Shown here: in pieces, positions 46,922 to 58,755 of the stretch
Numbering within the stretch: position 1 is the first letter of the stretch
How the letters are laid out: each line of letters begins with the position of its first letter
Assembly (NCBI GenBank): GCA_026874595.1
Contig: CM049310.1
Coordinates: 85,475,056-85,539,055 of the forward strand
Length of the DNA: 64,000 nucleotides
Source of the DNA: Sipunculus nudus
Taxonomy: Eukaryota; Annelida; Sipuncula; Golfingiida; Sipunculidae
Direction: 5' to 3'
The notes under the pieces: generated by a model
Databases searched by the model: none
The model's input: only the letters and a program-made list of their open reading frames with translations
What the model was told of the DNA's origin: nothing
Program-made: the position numbers and the translations under genes

Positions 46922-47126
46922 CAGAAGCGGATCCAGGGGGGGGGGGGGTCCAGGGGGTCCGGATCCCCCCTTTTTCATCAGAAACAACTTTTTTTAGGGC
47001 TTCAGACAAAATTTTGCTGCCTGGACCCCCCCTTTTTCAGACCTAAGGACCTTTTTTTTAGGGTCTTTATTTGTCTTCCTGGGTTGGACCCCCCCCCCCT
47101 TTTCATAAATCCTGGATCCGCCCCTG
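46922..47126. mobile_element. MITE with CAG..GCGGATCCAGG termini and 5-bp target duplication
   Basis: Begins CAGAAGCGGATCCAGG and ends CCTGGATCCGCCCCTG. The flanks are AACCG at 46917-46921 and AACCG at 47127-47131, a perfect 5-bp direct repeat. Three internal GGACCCCCCC..TTTTTCA blocks are arranged in order. CAG..CTG ends suggest a hAT-like origin, although 8-bp duplications are more usual there. No ORF. Confidence 0.75.
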
Positions 47127-47131
47127 AACCG

Positions 47132-48469
47132 ATATAGCTTCAAGTGCCCAGCGCGGGCCCAAAGCCGCCCCGTGGGCTGCGTGAGCCCGTAACTGACTCC
47201 CTCTGTAGTTCTATACCCTTCCCCTTTCAGCTAATTAGCTGGACAGGATTAAGCTCTTTGTCAAATAAAAGGTGTGAACTGTGGTGAGCAAGTACGTATA
47301 CTGTCCTGTAGCTACTGCAGCTATTAATGAGTAGTGTAAATCTAGGAACAAATGTAATAGAAATTGATTGTTTTATGCTTAAGTTTTATTTTATGTTTCC
47401 ATATAGCAGCATATGCATGGTTAATATGTTTAAACTACAATTATGTTTAAAGCTAAATATCTGAATATGTTTAATTTATAATTACTCAATATATTTTAGG
47501 GAGACACAATGACAATATTTGATTAGTAAGTCCCAGGTACTGCAGTGACATTTCGTGTGATATGGCAGTAAATAATTGTATTTTGGTAAGTGGTAATTCT
47601 TTGAAAAAAAATGTAATTCTATGACACTCGTCCTTACCTGTGAAAAAACTGGAAAACGTCCTATCATTAACTAAACATGATAACGCTAACTACTCAGATA
47701 GCCTTTCAATATTATTATCTGAAAATAAATAATATTTTTTTAGTTGGCTACCTTTATGGTTGTCCCTTATGTTATTTGCGGGTTGAATGCGGGTTGACTT
47801 TTGGTAAAAATGCGGGGCGGGGCGGGTCCGGGTGGTGTGGGTAACCTATTATACAATAGGTTGATTGCCTTGAGCCTGAGGTTATAGGGATGCCTGCTTA
47901 GACCTCCATATGATTTCAGTTCAATATTTCAGTTTCGCATGGTTGATAAAGTATATGTGTGATAATATACGTAGCATTAAATGGGATAACTATGCATCCC
48001 TCTGTTACAGTCCATTCTTTAGTAAACCGCTTCAATAAGTATATCCTTGGATTTAAATCGAGTAAAGAGTTTATTACATCCGTAAAACATTATAACGAAG
48101 AAAAAGGAGGGGGCCGGAAACCTTTTGTATCATCTCGAAATATTTCTCTCGGAGGCCCTGCTAACATATTATCTCCAAAAGAAACTGAATGAAATCATTG
48201 AAACATCATTGAGTTTTCATTAATCTTAATAATTTGATCTAATATACACATTACCAATCGTCAGTGACTGTCACCCCTGACGCGAAGGGGGGGGGGGGGA
48301 GGGGTGTGTCCCCTCAGACTTTTTGCGGTCGTGAGCACCCCTAAGCTAAAATCCTGCGCACGCCCTTGGCCTAAGTACGCCAAAAAAAAAATTTAAATAT
48401 TTAACTGGATTTTTTTTTCCCTTTTTAATCAATAATTTCATGGTGATGCAGATTCGAGTAGCCAGAGGG

Positions 48470-48500
<31 letters not shown>

Positions 48501-48867
48501 GGAGAGAGAGAAAGAGGACAGACAGACAGCGAGGGGAGGGGGATCGATCCAGTAGGTATTGGGGTCGGTACGTTTTCATCACGTTTCACTGTACGTAGTG
48601 AATGCTTCGTTCAATACAGGTCGGGTCAATTATGCATCTGACAGTATGGCAGACTCCCCATAACACTGGTATTGCTGATAATAGGATACACGTTGTTTGT
48701 GTTGTTTAAAGAGAATCCTGTTCACGTCTCTGTGTGAAGCCCGAGGTTTATGTACGTGGCCCGGAACATGCGAAGGATGTTCCCGGATTCAAATGAAGGG
48801 TAAACACTCCCAGGTGTACTGCGCATCAGACCATAAACATATACTAAGTATGTAAACGTGTTTAGAA
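47132..48867. other. No gene; low-complexity stretch at 48280-48545
   Basis: A G run at 48288-48300 and a GA-rich, G-run tract at 48465-48510. The region 48600-48867 immediately precedes a candidate first exon and may contain promoter or 5' UTR sequence; no TATA box was singled out. Confidence 0.45.
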
Positions 48868-48948
48868 ATGGCAGTGTTAGTCAGCCCATGTATATCGCGT
48901 GTGGATCGCGTACAGAGCTGGGACGTCTACTACAGTGCCATATACAAG
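48868..48948 (+). CDS. Candidate upstream coding exon of the plus-strand membrane protein gene
   Basis: ATG in good context (GAAATGG) opens 27 codons (start MAVLVSPCISRVDRV) ending exactly at a strong donor, AAG/GTAGGT (48949-48954). It ends in phase 0. A splice to the AG at 51199-51200 (AAACAG/GTCACCATGG) would keep the frame into the main exon at 51206. That acceptor lacks a good pyrimidine tract, so the join is a hypothesis. Otherwise it could be the first exon of an unseen gene, or no exon. Confidence 0.35.
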
Positions 48949-48984
48949 GTAGGTGTTTATATAAAACGCAATATAATTATTTAT

Positions 48985-49150
48985 AGAGCAGGTCGGTATT
49001 TATACCGTAGGTCGATATGATTAGGATAGGTCGGTATTTATGCAGTAGGTCGGTATGTATATGATAGGTCGGTATTTATAACAGTAGGTAGGGTTTTTTT
49101 TTATACTAGGTCAGTATTATATAAGTACAGTAAGTCGAGATTACACCCTA
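48985..49150 (+). repeat. ~20-bp minisatellite, TAGGTCGGTATTTAT units
   Basis: About eight drifting copies of ATAGGTCGGTATTTATA-like units. If the candidate exon is real, this lies in its first intron. Confidence 0.85.
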
Positions 49151-50029
49151 GATATTTATTTGCATTGAAGGTAGGAATTTATATACTATACTTATCTCCG
49201 TTATTTGCCAGTCATATTGATGCCGTGTGAAGCTATGAATTATTATATATTTGTCTAAAATGTTTTGTATAGGCCATGAACCTCTAATGTAATGAACCCC
49301 CCCCCCCCCCCCCGATGTCAGAAGGCATTTATCTGCTTCTGTTTTTGTGAGAGAATTAATTTTTATTTTTAAAATATCTCTAGTTTATATGTACCTCGTA
49401 TATTATTCTTAAGTGATTAGAACCCGAAATGACGGCTTGAAGGTAAAGTAAACCTATTCCACGTGCGTTTGTTGTGTGATTTCATCCAGATCCCAGACTT
49501 TACACATGTGACACCACTGACTGAATTTTATCAACAACTCAGATCTAGTAATGCATGTTGTTTAATTCTGTCCTGAAAATTTGAAACTGACAGTGGCAGA
49601 AATACTGTGCTTTTGCTGAGATCTAGAATTTTTAGTCAAGGAGATTTCCCAGTGTGTTTCGTCACTGCCAAGTTGACGGTGCTCACAGATGTGCAAATAG
49701 TTTTTGAACAAATCACACAACCTCATGTTTATAGTGGGAAAAAAATATATAGAAAAAAAATGTTTTTCCTCCAGGAATTGGGCTCATTTTATGTAAAATC
49801 TATATTAATATTTTTTTCATAACAAATTATGTTATATGATAATATAATGAGATTTGGAATACGTTTGCTTGACGTGAGTGCTTTGAGGGATGTATCCCTG
49901 TGTGGGCTTATATTGTTTGGCATACAGCGTTTAGGAAATTTTTACAACAGCGGAAAAATTAAATTTTCTTTAATTTCTCACATGAGGCGTATTTTTTAGA
50001 AGATATTGGACGGGAATATTCTAAAAAAC
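49151..50029. other. No gene recognised
   Basis: Includes a C run near 49299-49313. No coding feature was supported. Confidence 0.5.
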
Positions 50030-50447
50030 TTATGTGATTTCTGGCTTTTTCCTGGTATATATTAATGATCTAAGGGTATTTTAGTTGTTAAAAGTTCTTA
50101 TAAGGCCTTCGTGAAGGATGTGTGAACTTGTTTATCATCAACATACTAGTATTTGTAAACACAGCAATATTGACAACATGAAAAACATGTAACCTAAGGT
50201 GATAGGTTGCATATATGTGGAGATGGTAAGGTCACTTGCTGCAAATCGCCATTTGAAAAGCTCTGGCTTATCTGACTTTCTGCAAGATGCCCTTGTTTAA
50301 TATGTGTTGATTATTATGGCGGGCCCCCACATATTATAAACACGTTAATATAAACAAAAGAAGCAGCCTGTGTGCGGTGATATCCACGCTTTAAGGGATT
50401 ACCTTTAGTTTATTAATATGAGATAGTTGAATGGGCCCCTTTAATTT
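50030..50447 (+). repeat. Dispersed repeat 'B', copy 3
   Basis: GTGATTTCTGGC, GTTCTTATAAGGCC, TTATAAACACGTTAATATA, AGCCTGTGTGCGGTGAT and GGGCCCCTTTAA in family order. Confidence 0.75.
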
Positions 50448-51205
50448 TTTTTTCAAAATCAACACAAATAGATAGTTGAAAATGTTTCAGATTGTATACT
50501 ATAGCCTGTTCCACCAGTGACCATTGAAAACTCGAGATTATTCTCTTGAACTATTTATCACAAAATTTGACACTAGGGCTGATTTGGGAGCAAAGGCCTA
50601 ACATAAAATGTAACACTTCATAACAAAAACCAACATTTATATTTTGCATCTTCTGTTTATTCTGAATTTTTTGGCCAAATGACATGGCCTCTTTCATGGG
50701 TTAGCAGCCTTAACTGGACAATAACATTTGTTAGAACATTTATGACACTCAATAACCAAGTGTTTGTTTGAGCATGTGACCATGCAGTGACCTTGGCCTT
50801 CACCAGATTCGTTGAGATGTTGTAAAAAATAGACTGCTTTCTCAAATATTGATTTTAATGAATTATTAAAATATTATACAAGGTATTGTTTTGTTTTCAT
50901 TCTAATTAATTCGACCGATGACTCATTCCATCATTTTTTTATCTGATCTGTGAGTTTAAGAAAAGATCAAGAAATTTCAATGGGCGTCAGACTATGGAAC
51001 AGACTATAGTTTATTCGTACTACCTACGCCTTTATAATAAGTGTAGAGAATTACAGAAACATGCCTGGTTGACATGAATAATATCATGTATAAGTAGCGT
51101 ATTATAATATGTTCCAGATTTGCGATTTTGGGGATTTGTGACGAAGATTATCTGAGGATTAAAGTTATCATTTATACTGACTCAAGAAGTTTAAAACAGG
51201 TCACC
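50448..51205. other. Upstream region of the plus-strand gene
   Basis: A TATAAG stretch at 51089-51094 lies about 115 bases before the main ATG and is a possible core-promoter element if transcription starts here. Otherwise nothing was recognised. Confidence 0.35.
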
Positions 51206-51483
51206 ATGGACAACGGAGAGGAGAAAAAATGCGGGGATCATCCCGTGCAGTTTTCTACAGGTCCCTCATCGCGGCCAGAATGGAGCAATACACAAGGACA
51301 GGTGGCCCCACCTAGCGGAGGAGGGATTCGGTACACCACTGATGACCAGGCACGGGCGAGATCGGCGGCGGGCTGTGCCTACTGCCTTCTGGCGTTCGGA
51401 ATTTTTATGTTCATACCAGGTGGAATCCTAACCGGTGAGGGGTACAAACGGAGGGATTCGGACTTTTTTGCTACCAGAGATGC
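51206..51483 (+). CDS. Exon 1 of the plus-strand membrane protein gene
   Basis: Ends ...AGAGATGC before GTAAGTT, leaving two bases of a codon (phase 2). Carries the first membrane segment. Confidence 0.75.
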
Positions 51484-53285
51484 GTAAGTTCACTACAAAG
51501 TGTTAAGAAGTAGATCCAGCCGAATCCTTATGTGTTTAACCTATTTCTAAAGATCTCAGTTGTAAGCTCTAATTTTGAGTCCGATTTGATCGGACCATGA
51601 GTAGGACCAATATCATTTATTCTTGCTTTTGCGCTTAGACATCAGTTTTTCACAGCTATTACGCACGGTCCGTAAGCGATGCACCCTTGACAGTGTACTT
51701 ACTCTCGGCCATTTTTAACTCCGAATTAGATTCACGATGATGGCCCAAACAGAAGACGCAGTTGGACTTAAAAATCCCCCATTTTGTTGATGACATGATA
51801 TTTATATGATTCGCGCATTCTCTCGAGAACTTCACGGTTCACAAGCTGTATATACTGTGAGCTCGGACAAATTGCAGATCTTCCGTTTAACTGGCCAATG
51901 ACATTGTTTTAAAAACTTAAATAATGTGCCTTAATTATCTTCCTATATATCCGTATAAGCATAAAACATTTCAGAGCGAAGCCAGCCCAACTTGTTCTTA
52001 CCATACCTTAATTGGTCAATTTTGATTAAAACCATGAAAAAGCGTCAATTTCTCGGTGTATGCTGCATGGATTGCTCATAAATTTGATATGCATGTGCAT
52101 GTATCATTTCATTTAAAGAGCATTTAGAGTAATTGGCCCCCTCCTGTGATGCCTGGCGTCTGTTCTCCTGCTGGTTGGCCTCTCATTTGCCTGGGTGATT
52201 GGACTGATGTGTTTAAAAGAGAAGCGGACCGCCAGGACCATGCCTCCACAAACAGTTGTATGTATTTCTATTTACTTCACGCATTCTCCTCTAAAGGCCA
52301 GGTTTAAACACATCAGCAAAATTGAGTTGACGTTAAAAGGACAGACGTGAATCATATCTTGATACTTAAATATTTTGGTCATGTGACTTATAAGATATGC
52401 ATTTCTTTGCACGTGTACTTGAAGATACTTAAATATAAATTGAATATTTACATATAATTTGCATATTTGCATATATTAACATATACATACACATAGATGA
52501 AAATTCGTAGGATGACCCTAAGTAAAGACTGCCTTTTTAATTTATTTGCTAAAAGTCTCATTCGAGACAGGAATCTTTCAAATTTAGACTCAGATGTACA
52601 TGATTTTGTGCTTTTATGGTTTCTAATTAGTATCAATGGCCAAATAAATTGCCTACTATCTAGCCAGTATTTATTATCTATTGATGTGTGTTATATCATT
52701 TTATCGTTATTATTTTATCATAAGTCATATTTTGTTCAACTCTAATCACAGAGTTATAAGAGAATAAAATATACATGAAACGATATATGGCAATTTTAGA
52801 CTCATGGCACAGGGTTATTAAACAAGAGCACCGCGAGAATGCAAAATGTTTTGTGACCTCTGACCTCTTTAAATAGGGGTGGAATTGCCGAGGTGTTTTT
52901 AATGAGTTTCATATAAATCTATCAGATTTTCGGTAAATCGTCATCATCAAAATCTGGTTACCTATCACCTCATTAAATATGACGACTAAGCGAGATATTA
53001 TACTGACCAATATTCCTGTTGAGTTTCATCAGTGTCCATCAAATTATTCGTAAGTTACCGCGAAGAAGCCTGGGGACCTTTGCCCTAATTAGATAAGCTT
53101 TGATTTTACCTGAAATCGACTTCCTCTAAGATGATCTATTGGTAAGTAGTTATGGCGAGTTTCTTGAAAATCCATCAAAGCCCTGGTAACTAACGCGACG
53201 ACACTAAAAGTTATACCCAGTGGCGTCAATTGATCTTCCAGGGTGGGGGGGGGGGGGGTGACTTGCACACACATACACACACACT

Positions 53286-53332
<47 letters not shown>

Positions 53333-53927
53333 GCAATTAAGTAAGATTTTAGAAAATACTGTATTATGTTTCCAGTATACAAATTGATTCAAAACTACGT
53401 TTCGATATAATATTTCACAGTAAACCCACAAATGAAACCAGTATAATTCTATTGATTAATCTTTTAAATTTGCAATATATAAATATTTTTCTCTGAAAAG
53501 TTGGAGGGGGGGGGTGGTTGTTCACATATATATAACACCCATCCCCCTATACTGACGCCCCTGGTTATACCAAATATAATACGTCCCGGTGTATTAAAAC
53601 TACACAAACATATATTTTCGTGTAAACTGTTTTATGTATATAAATTGTTGCGTCTGCTTTCAGGGTCCCATCGTTTCCGGAACTTACCCAGGTCATGGTA
53701 ACGTGATACAATACTCTGGCGCCCCGCCCCCAGGTCCAGCTTACCCACCCCAGGGGCACGGAGGGACAACCGGGGTAGAATACACATCTCCACCACCAGG
53801 GGGCGCTATTGTACCTCCCCAGGTTGCACCGCAGGACACTTGTAGGCCTATTGGACCAAGTGCACCTCCTGAAAATAACGGCACCGCAGACTTGCCGCCG
53901 CCGCCATCATATGATGCAGTTGTGTGA
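51206..53927 (+). CDS. Two-pass membrane protein with Pro-rich PPxY tail (three exons, in-frame TGA)
   Basis: Exons: 51206-51483, 52119-52257 and 53664-53927. The start ATG has a near-ideal context (CACCATGG). Exon 1 encodes about 92 residues: a hydrophilic N-terminus, then a hydrophobic stretch (about 54-75, around CLLAFGIFMFIPGG). Exon 2 encodes a second helix around CLASVLLLVGLSFAWVIG, then a basic stop-transfer KEKR. Exon 3 gives 87 residues rich in Pro, Gly and Gln, ending PPPPSYDAVV, a PPxY motif of the kind bound by WW domains of NEDD4-type ligases. Donors are GTAAGT (51484) and GTATGT (52258); the last acceptor is CTTTCAG. Intron phases are 2 and 0. Exon 2 has TGA at 52147-52149, before most of helix 2. 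This is either a nonfunctional allele, a sequence error or recoding. I do not know the family; the architecture resembles small TMEM proteins. A paralogue lies at 58756-62217. Confidence 0.7.
52119..52257 (+). CDS. Exon 2 of the plus-strand membrane protein gene, interrupted by TGA
   Basis: Two acceptors, at 52117-52118 and 52126-52127, keep the same frame and differ by three codons. Both lead into VIGPLL, the TGA at 52147-52149, then the rest of helix 2. A third acceptor (AG at 52128-52129) avoids the stop but gives a non-hydrophobic peptide and no continuity with exon 3. Confidence 0.6.
53225..53335. repeat. G run plus (CA)n/(TA)n microsatellite in intron 2
   Basis: About 11 G near 53247-53258, CACACA to 53299, then TA repeats to 53329. 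Confidence 0.9.
53664..53927 (+). CDS. Exon 3 of the plus-strand membrane protein gene
   Basis: Follows a good TGCTTTCAG acceptor and starts in phase 0. It encodes the PPQG-, PPPG- and PPPS-rich tail and the terminal PPSY motif, then TGA at 53925-53927. The GC-rich codon use contrasts with the AT-rich flanks and supports a real coding exon. Confidence 0.8.
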   Translation, partial: GPIVSGTYPGHGNVIQYSGAPPPGPAYPPQGHGGTTGVEYTSPPPGGAIVPPQVAPQDTCRPIGPSAPPENNGTADLPPPPSYDAVV

Positions 53928-54104
53928 TGATTTCTGTATTCGGCAATGTTCGTTATCTTGTCTACTTTTACAAAAAGAAGCACGAATCGTCTCTTTATTT
54001 GAGCCAGGTATTCACCAATCGTGTCTGTATCGTGTACGTGATTCCTGGCCCACACTGCGTACATATTAACAAAATGTAGGCATTGATATAAAGAAAAATT
54101 CTCA

Positions 54105-54445
54105 CAGCCCTCTGTGAGGGATTTATGAACAAGATGAACACGCACTTGCGCCAGTGTTCACATACAGAAAAGCAACGAAACCTTAGGTGGTATGTTGCAT
54201 ATTTGAAAGGTCACTTTTTGCTAAACGCCCTTTAAAAAAAAATCTGGTTCGTCTGACGTGCCACCAGATGTCGTTGTTGGATGTGTTCGGATTATTTTGG
54301 CGCCCCATGTTATAAACATGTTGTAACAACGTACAGCCTGTGTGCGATGGAATCGGTGTTTTCTGACATAGTTTTTTTTAATAAAAGATTAAATGGATCA
54401 CCTACAGTAATGGACTTCAGGTATCGGAATAGGCAGGTATAAGTG
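54105..54445 (+). repeat. Dispersed repeat 'B', copy 4
   Basis: Carries CCAGATGTCGTTGTTG, TTATAAACATGTTGT, AGCCTGTGTGCGATGG and AGGTATCGGAATAGGC. It lies just past the stop of the plus-strand gene, so it may be part of its 3' UTR. AATAAA near 54379 could serve as a processing signal, which is unproven. Confidence 0.65.
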
Positions 54446-56065
54446 AACGAAATCCCAAGGGAAAGAAATGTTTCTACGATGGTGGTCTTCTAGCCAGTGT
54501 GATGTAATGACTGATGACCAGTTCATCGCCACAAGAATCAGCGGCATGGATTACAGCAGAAGCAATGCAATGATCGCCATTAAACATGATCAACTTATGT
54601 GATATCCTCTTATCTAGACTGTTCTGATTTTTTATCAAGACTCTTGCCATGAAGCATTTATTATGATGATTTGGTCGTAGTTTTTAATGTATTTCAGTAT
54701 TGACGTTATTATATTATGTAAATATATTTCCTTCAAAAAGAAGAGTTATGTAAAAAAAAAGAAGTATAAAAATGACAGAAATGTGTTTTCGAAAGTGATA
54801 AAGCCTGATTCATGATTTTCATGTGGAGACCTCCACAGAATATTATGCTGAAAGTAGATGCTACTTCCCGGTCACTCAACATTCAACTATAAGTGATTTA
54901 AAGGCCTACTATATAATTCGGATGAAGGGGTACAGAGTGACAAACCGAATGTGCGAGCTAGTAAGCCGTTGATTCGAACAATCTGTGAATCAAATTTGAG
55001 GGAAAACGTTATACTTGAAAACGTCCGACTTTAATGGTGATTAAATAAACTCTTGTAGGTTAATATAACAGACTTGCACACTCGGTGCCAATACTCACCA
55101 GCAAGTGGTGATAGTTACAGAGAGCTTAGATGACTCTCTGATAGTTATAAGCAACCTCCATTCAGATTCGCTGAACATGGCAAAAGCAGGGACTTTTGAA
55201 CTGGCAGGATTCTTATAATGCAGTAGAAATAACCATAAAACACCCAACATGAAAGCCTTGTAACAAGGTACTTCATTTATTATGCAAATGGGAGTAACAA
55301 CAACATCGGCATGCACTTCATATGAATAAATCCATCAATTACGATTATATAACACGTCACGATAATATGGCTTCTAAAAATACAACCAATCTGATTTTAG
55401 TGTATGCAAAGTAATCTCCTTGGACCAGAAAGATAAATATAATTAACTGGTCATGATTCCTTTGAAAAGGGCAAAGAAAATAATAAAATCATACTGATAA
55501 TTATATTAATAATTAAAATAATATTAATTAATAACAATAATAATAACGATAATATAACAGTACGCTGAGTAAATGACAAGATACACGTGGCGTAACTATC
55601 ATGGAGTCTTTTTATGAAATGTCAACAGTTTGTTATAGTAAGACCACTGGTACAAACACAATGCAAAGGTTATTATATTAATTTAAAATGCATAAAAGCT
55701 TAAAGGCGACACGGATTAAATATACCGTCCCATTCATGATGAGTGTACACTAAAATACTGATAAAAGATCAGATTTCCTGAGATTCAATGCTGCATGCGA
55801 CATCGGACACATTTAGGATGAGTCAACAGTCACTGACCTTTTGCATTTGGTTAAAATTGTCATTTGGTACATTAATTTAAGTGCATTAGAGTATATCAAA
55901 GGACCATTTAATGAGACAAGTTATAAAATTCTAAAGATGAACAGATTATAAGATAATATAATGTCTTTTGACGTCATTATACACGATAAGTGCACTGTGC
56001 ATCACGCTAACTGAGTAGATAATGTATAATCAGTCTTCAATTATATAAAGTAGAAAAACGACGGA
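54446..56065. other. Region between the convergent genes, no gene seen
   Basis: AT-rich sequence with AATAATTAA-type low complexity near 55480-55555; no supported exon. Confidence 0.5.
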
Positions 56066-56068
56066 TAT

Positions 56069-56308
56069 AAAGATAAAAGTAGTTGTAATGGCCCTTATGG
56101 TACTAATTTGTAATTTTCCCGGCTCAAACCAGTCTGGTAATCTGGCCCCAATCACGGTTTGCCAGGTTACAGGTATCTCTCCTGCTATAAAGATAAAAGT
56201 AGTTGTAATGGCCCTTATGGTACTAATTTGTAATTTTCCCGGCTCAAACCAGTCTGGTAATCTGGCCCCAATCATCGTTTGCCAGGTTACAGGTATCTCT
56301 CCTGCTAT
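56069..56308 (+). repeat. 120-bp tandem duplication
   Basis: Copies 56069-56188 and 56189-56308 start AAAGATAAAAGTAGTTGTAA and end ATCTCTCCTGCTAT. The only difference I see is around 56155 against 56275 (CACGG versus CATCG). Very recent. A further short GCCAGGTTACAGGTATCTCT block shows the unit's own internal end. Confidence 0.92.
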
Positions 56309-56309
56309 C

Positions 56310-57420
56310 AGCTGGAGAGCTTCCCCAAGCCTGACACCATACGTAGGCTAAGCATGCAGTCGCTTATGACAACTTTAATGAGATATTCTGACAACTATAG
56401 CCCTATTAAGCCTTTGACACGCCGTTGGGCCGTCATAATTGGGAGATTTGACAACCCTGTGTTTTTAGTGTATATTGACAATCAGTATAATAAATGAGAC
56501 ACGAGACTCTGACCCACATAAAATATATGAATATGTCCAGTACATTACGCAGCACATAGGTAAGTGATAAATATTTTTCTATGCATATAAAATTATGAAC
56601 AGAAACACAGAAATGAGGGAACAGTAAAGCAGTCGTACACAGCAAGACTTAAATCAAAAGTCATCTTCATAAATACTCCAGCCTTTGTACAGGGTTTTAC
56701 AAATATAAATTTTAACTATTCCCATTTTAAATTTTCAATCTACCATTGCCTAAAATATTCATTTAACTTACATATTAAGTTCCTTTTTCCAAATGGGTAA
56801 AATAACCTTCTCATTAAATAGACTTTCAAAAACGACGTGATAATATATCAAAACAGGGAACCTGTTATTTTTTCATATATCTCTAAACAGCACCACAACC
56901 ATTACATTTTATATAGAAAATAACATAAATTGCATGGTATATACATCAGAAGATGTATATTGGTTCGTAGCCATGTTTCTTTGTTTTTTTATCATTTCAT
57001 ATACAGAAAACGTAATTAATTGCATAGAGGCTTATTATGAGGGATATAGGCTAACGAGGTAAGATTACAGGTTTAGGCATTCAAGATTGCATATAAAAAA
57101 TTTCGTTTAAAAATATCAGTTAAACAAAAAACTTTACTATTTTTCAACATCTCACAAAAAGGAGTTAGCCAATATTTTCACTAGGACTGACAAATGTCAC
57201 ACTTCAATCCCAATGCTTCCAACCTTTCCTTTTTCAGAGACATAGGTAGTCCAACCAATACTTTTAAAATATCCGAAATCCAAATACTGTTCCCATGAAC
57301 ATTAACATTAGTAGCGTCATAAACTTCGTTTTAACGAGGGATTCAATGGCCATGCACAATGACAGATTGAAGGATTGTTCAGTATAACCCTGTAACCGTT
57401 ACTTTTTAATTCTACTGAAG
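56310..57420. other. No gene recognised
   Basis: AT-rich; nothing supported. Confidence 0.5.
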
Positions 57421-57424
57421 TGAA

Positions 57425-57860
57425 TCTAACCTTTTCAAAAATGTACAAAGCGTGCACAAGGAAGCATGATGTACACTCATTTTTAAGCATTGACAAGTTC
57501 TCAAGAAGAGAGGACGTAGCTTCATTTTTTTTAGTATGGACAAGGTCACGAGAATGTGGACGTAGCATCAATTTTAAGTATGGACAAGGTCACAAGGAGG
57601 TATAGGATGTAGCATCATTTTTAAGCATGGACAAGGTCACTAGGAGAAAGGATGTAGCGTCATTTTAAGTACGGACAAGGTCACTAGGAAGTAGGATGTA
57701 GCGTCATTTTAAGCATGGACAAGGTCACAAGGAGGTATAGGAGATAGCAACCTTTTTAAGCATGGACAAGTTCATCAGTATGCAGGATGTAGCGTCATTT
57801 TTAAACATTGACAGGGTGATAGAATTTTGCGTCATTTTTAAGCATGGACATGGAGGAAGG
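57425..57860 (+). repeat. ~55-60-bp minisatellite
   Basis: About eight units of GATGTAGCGTCATTTTTAAGCATGGACAAGGTCAC(A/T)AGGAGGTATAG-type sequence. They drift at the left end and become poorer at the right. Confidence 0.9.
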
Positions 57861-58755
57861 ATTTAGCGTCTTTTTTAATGCATTGTACTTCGGAACTGAA
57901 AGCCCCGATTTGGATGTTCCTCCAGGCAAAACTAAATGTGATACATCCTCTAAGGTTTACAGCAATGTTTCAACTAAAGATCATGCCTTATTGTTTTACA
58001 CGCATGAACAGGCAGCCACATTCTATATTTATTATCTGCATTTCATATGTATTCTGACCGTCATTACCATAATACATACATATCACAATACAGTAAAATG
58101 TTCAATATCGTACATGTGTACTACATTAACAACTAGTGAATATATCAGCAATGGGCAAATGTGACTCGATAGTTCAAAACAAACCACATCCTAACGTTAA
58201 TTCAATTAAAATGTTATCAAATTAACCAGTAAATTTAGGCAAACGTAAGAAAACATCTCCCCAATGGCAAAGGCGAACACATTTAAAAATACATTTGAAT
58301 TTGAACCTGTTTGCCACATTTTTTTTATCAAGATAAATGTGTATGATGTAATTAGATAGTACTTGAACTTCTGACACAGTTGAATATAGTATTTGATAAA
58401 CCGTGATCCATAGCAAATGTTTTGGTCATGAATATTCTGATATGGCTTTAGATCTATCTGCTTTTGTATTTACATTTGAAATAAATTGTTTTACCATCCA
58501 ACAGTACACAAAAGTGTAAAATTACCATTGGCTTTGCATTTAAATGCAAATATAAATGCGAAATATATATATATATTTATATATATATATATATATATTT
58601 TGATATATATATATAATTGAATCCAAACAACATGTTGCATAAATATGTAAATACTGGTTCCTGTAATACATACAATACAGTAAATACCCGAGCTGGATGC
58701 CACCTGCCGGCCACACAGTCCCTCCCGTATACACATGGGGAGATTTTACCGACTT
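57861..58755. other. 3' flank of the minus-strand gene
   Basis: Holds a (TA)n tract at 58563-58616. An AATAAA-like signal for the minus strand would read TTTATT on the plus strand; one sits near 58573, inside the TA tract, so it is not convincing. Confidence 0.4.

Noticed and set aside
58491-58736. Ile/Tyr-rich minus-strand ORFs
   Set aside because: Translation of the (TA)n tract. The same applies to ORFs at 246-461, 16912-17138, 31258-31485 and 53089-53382.
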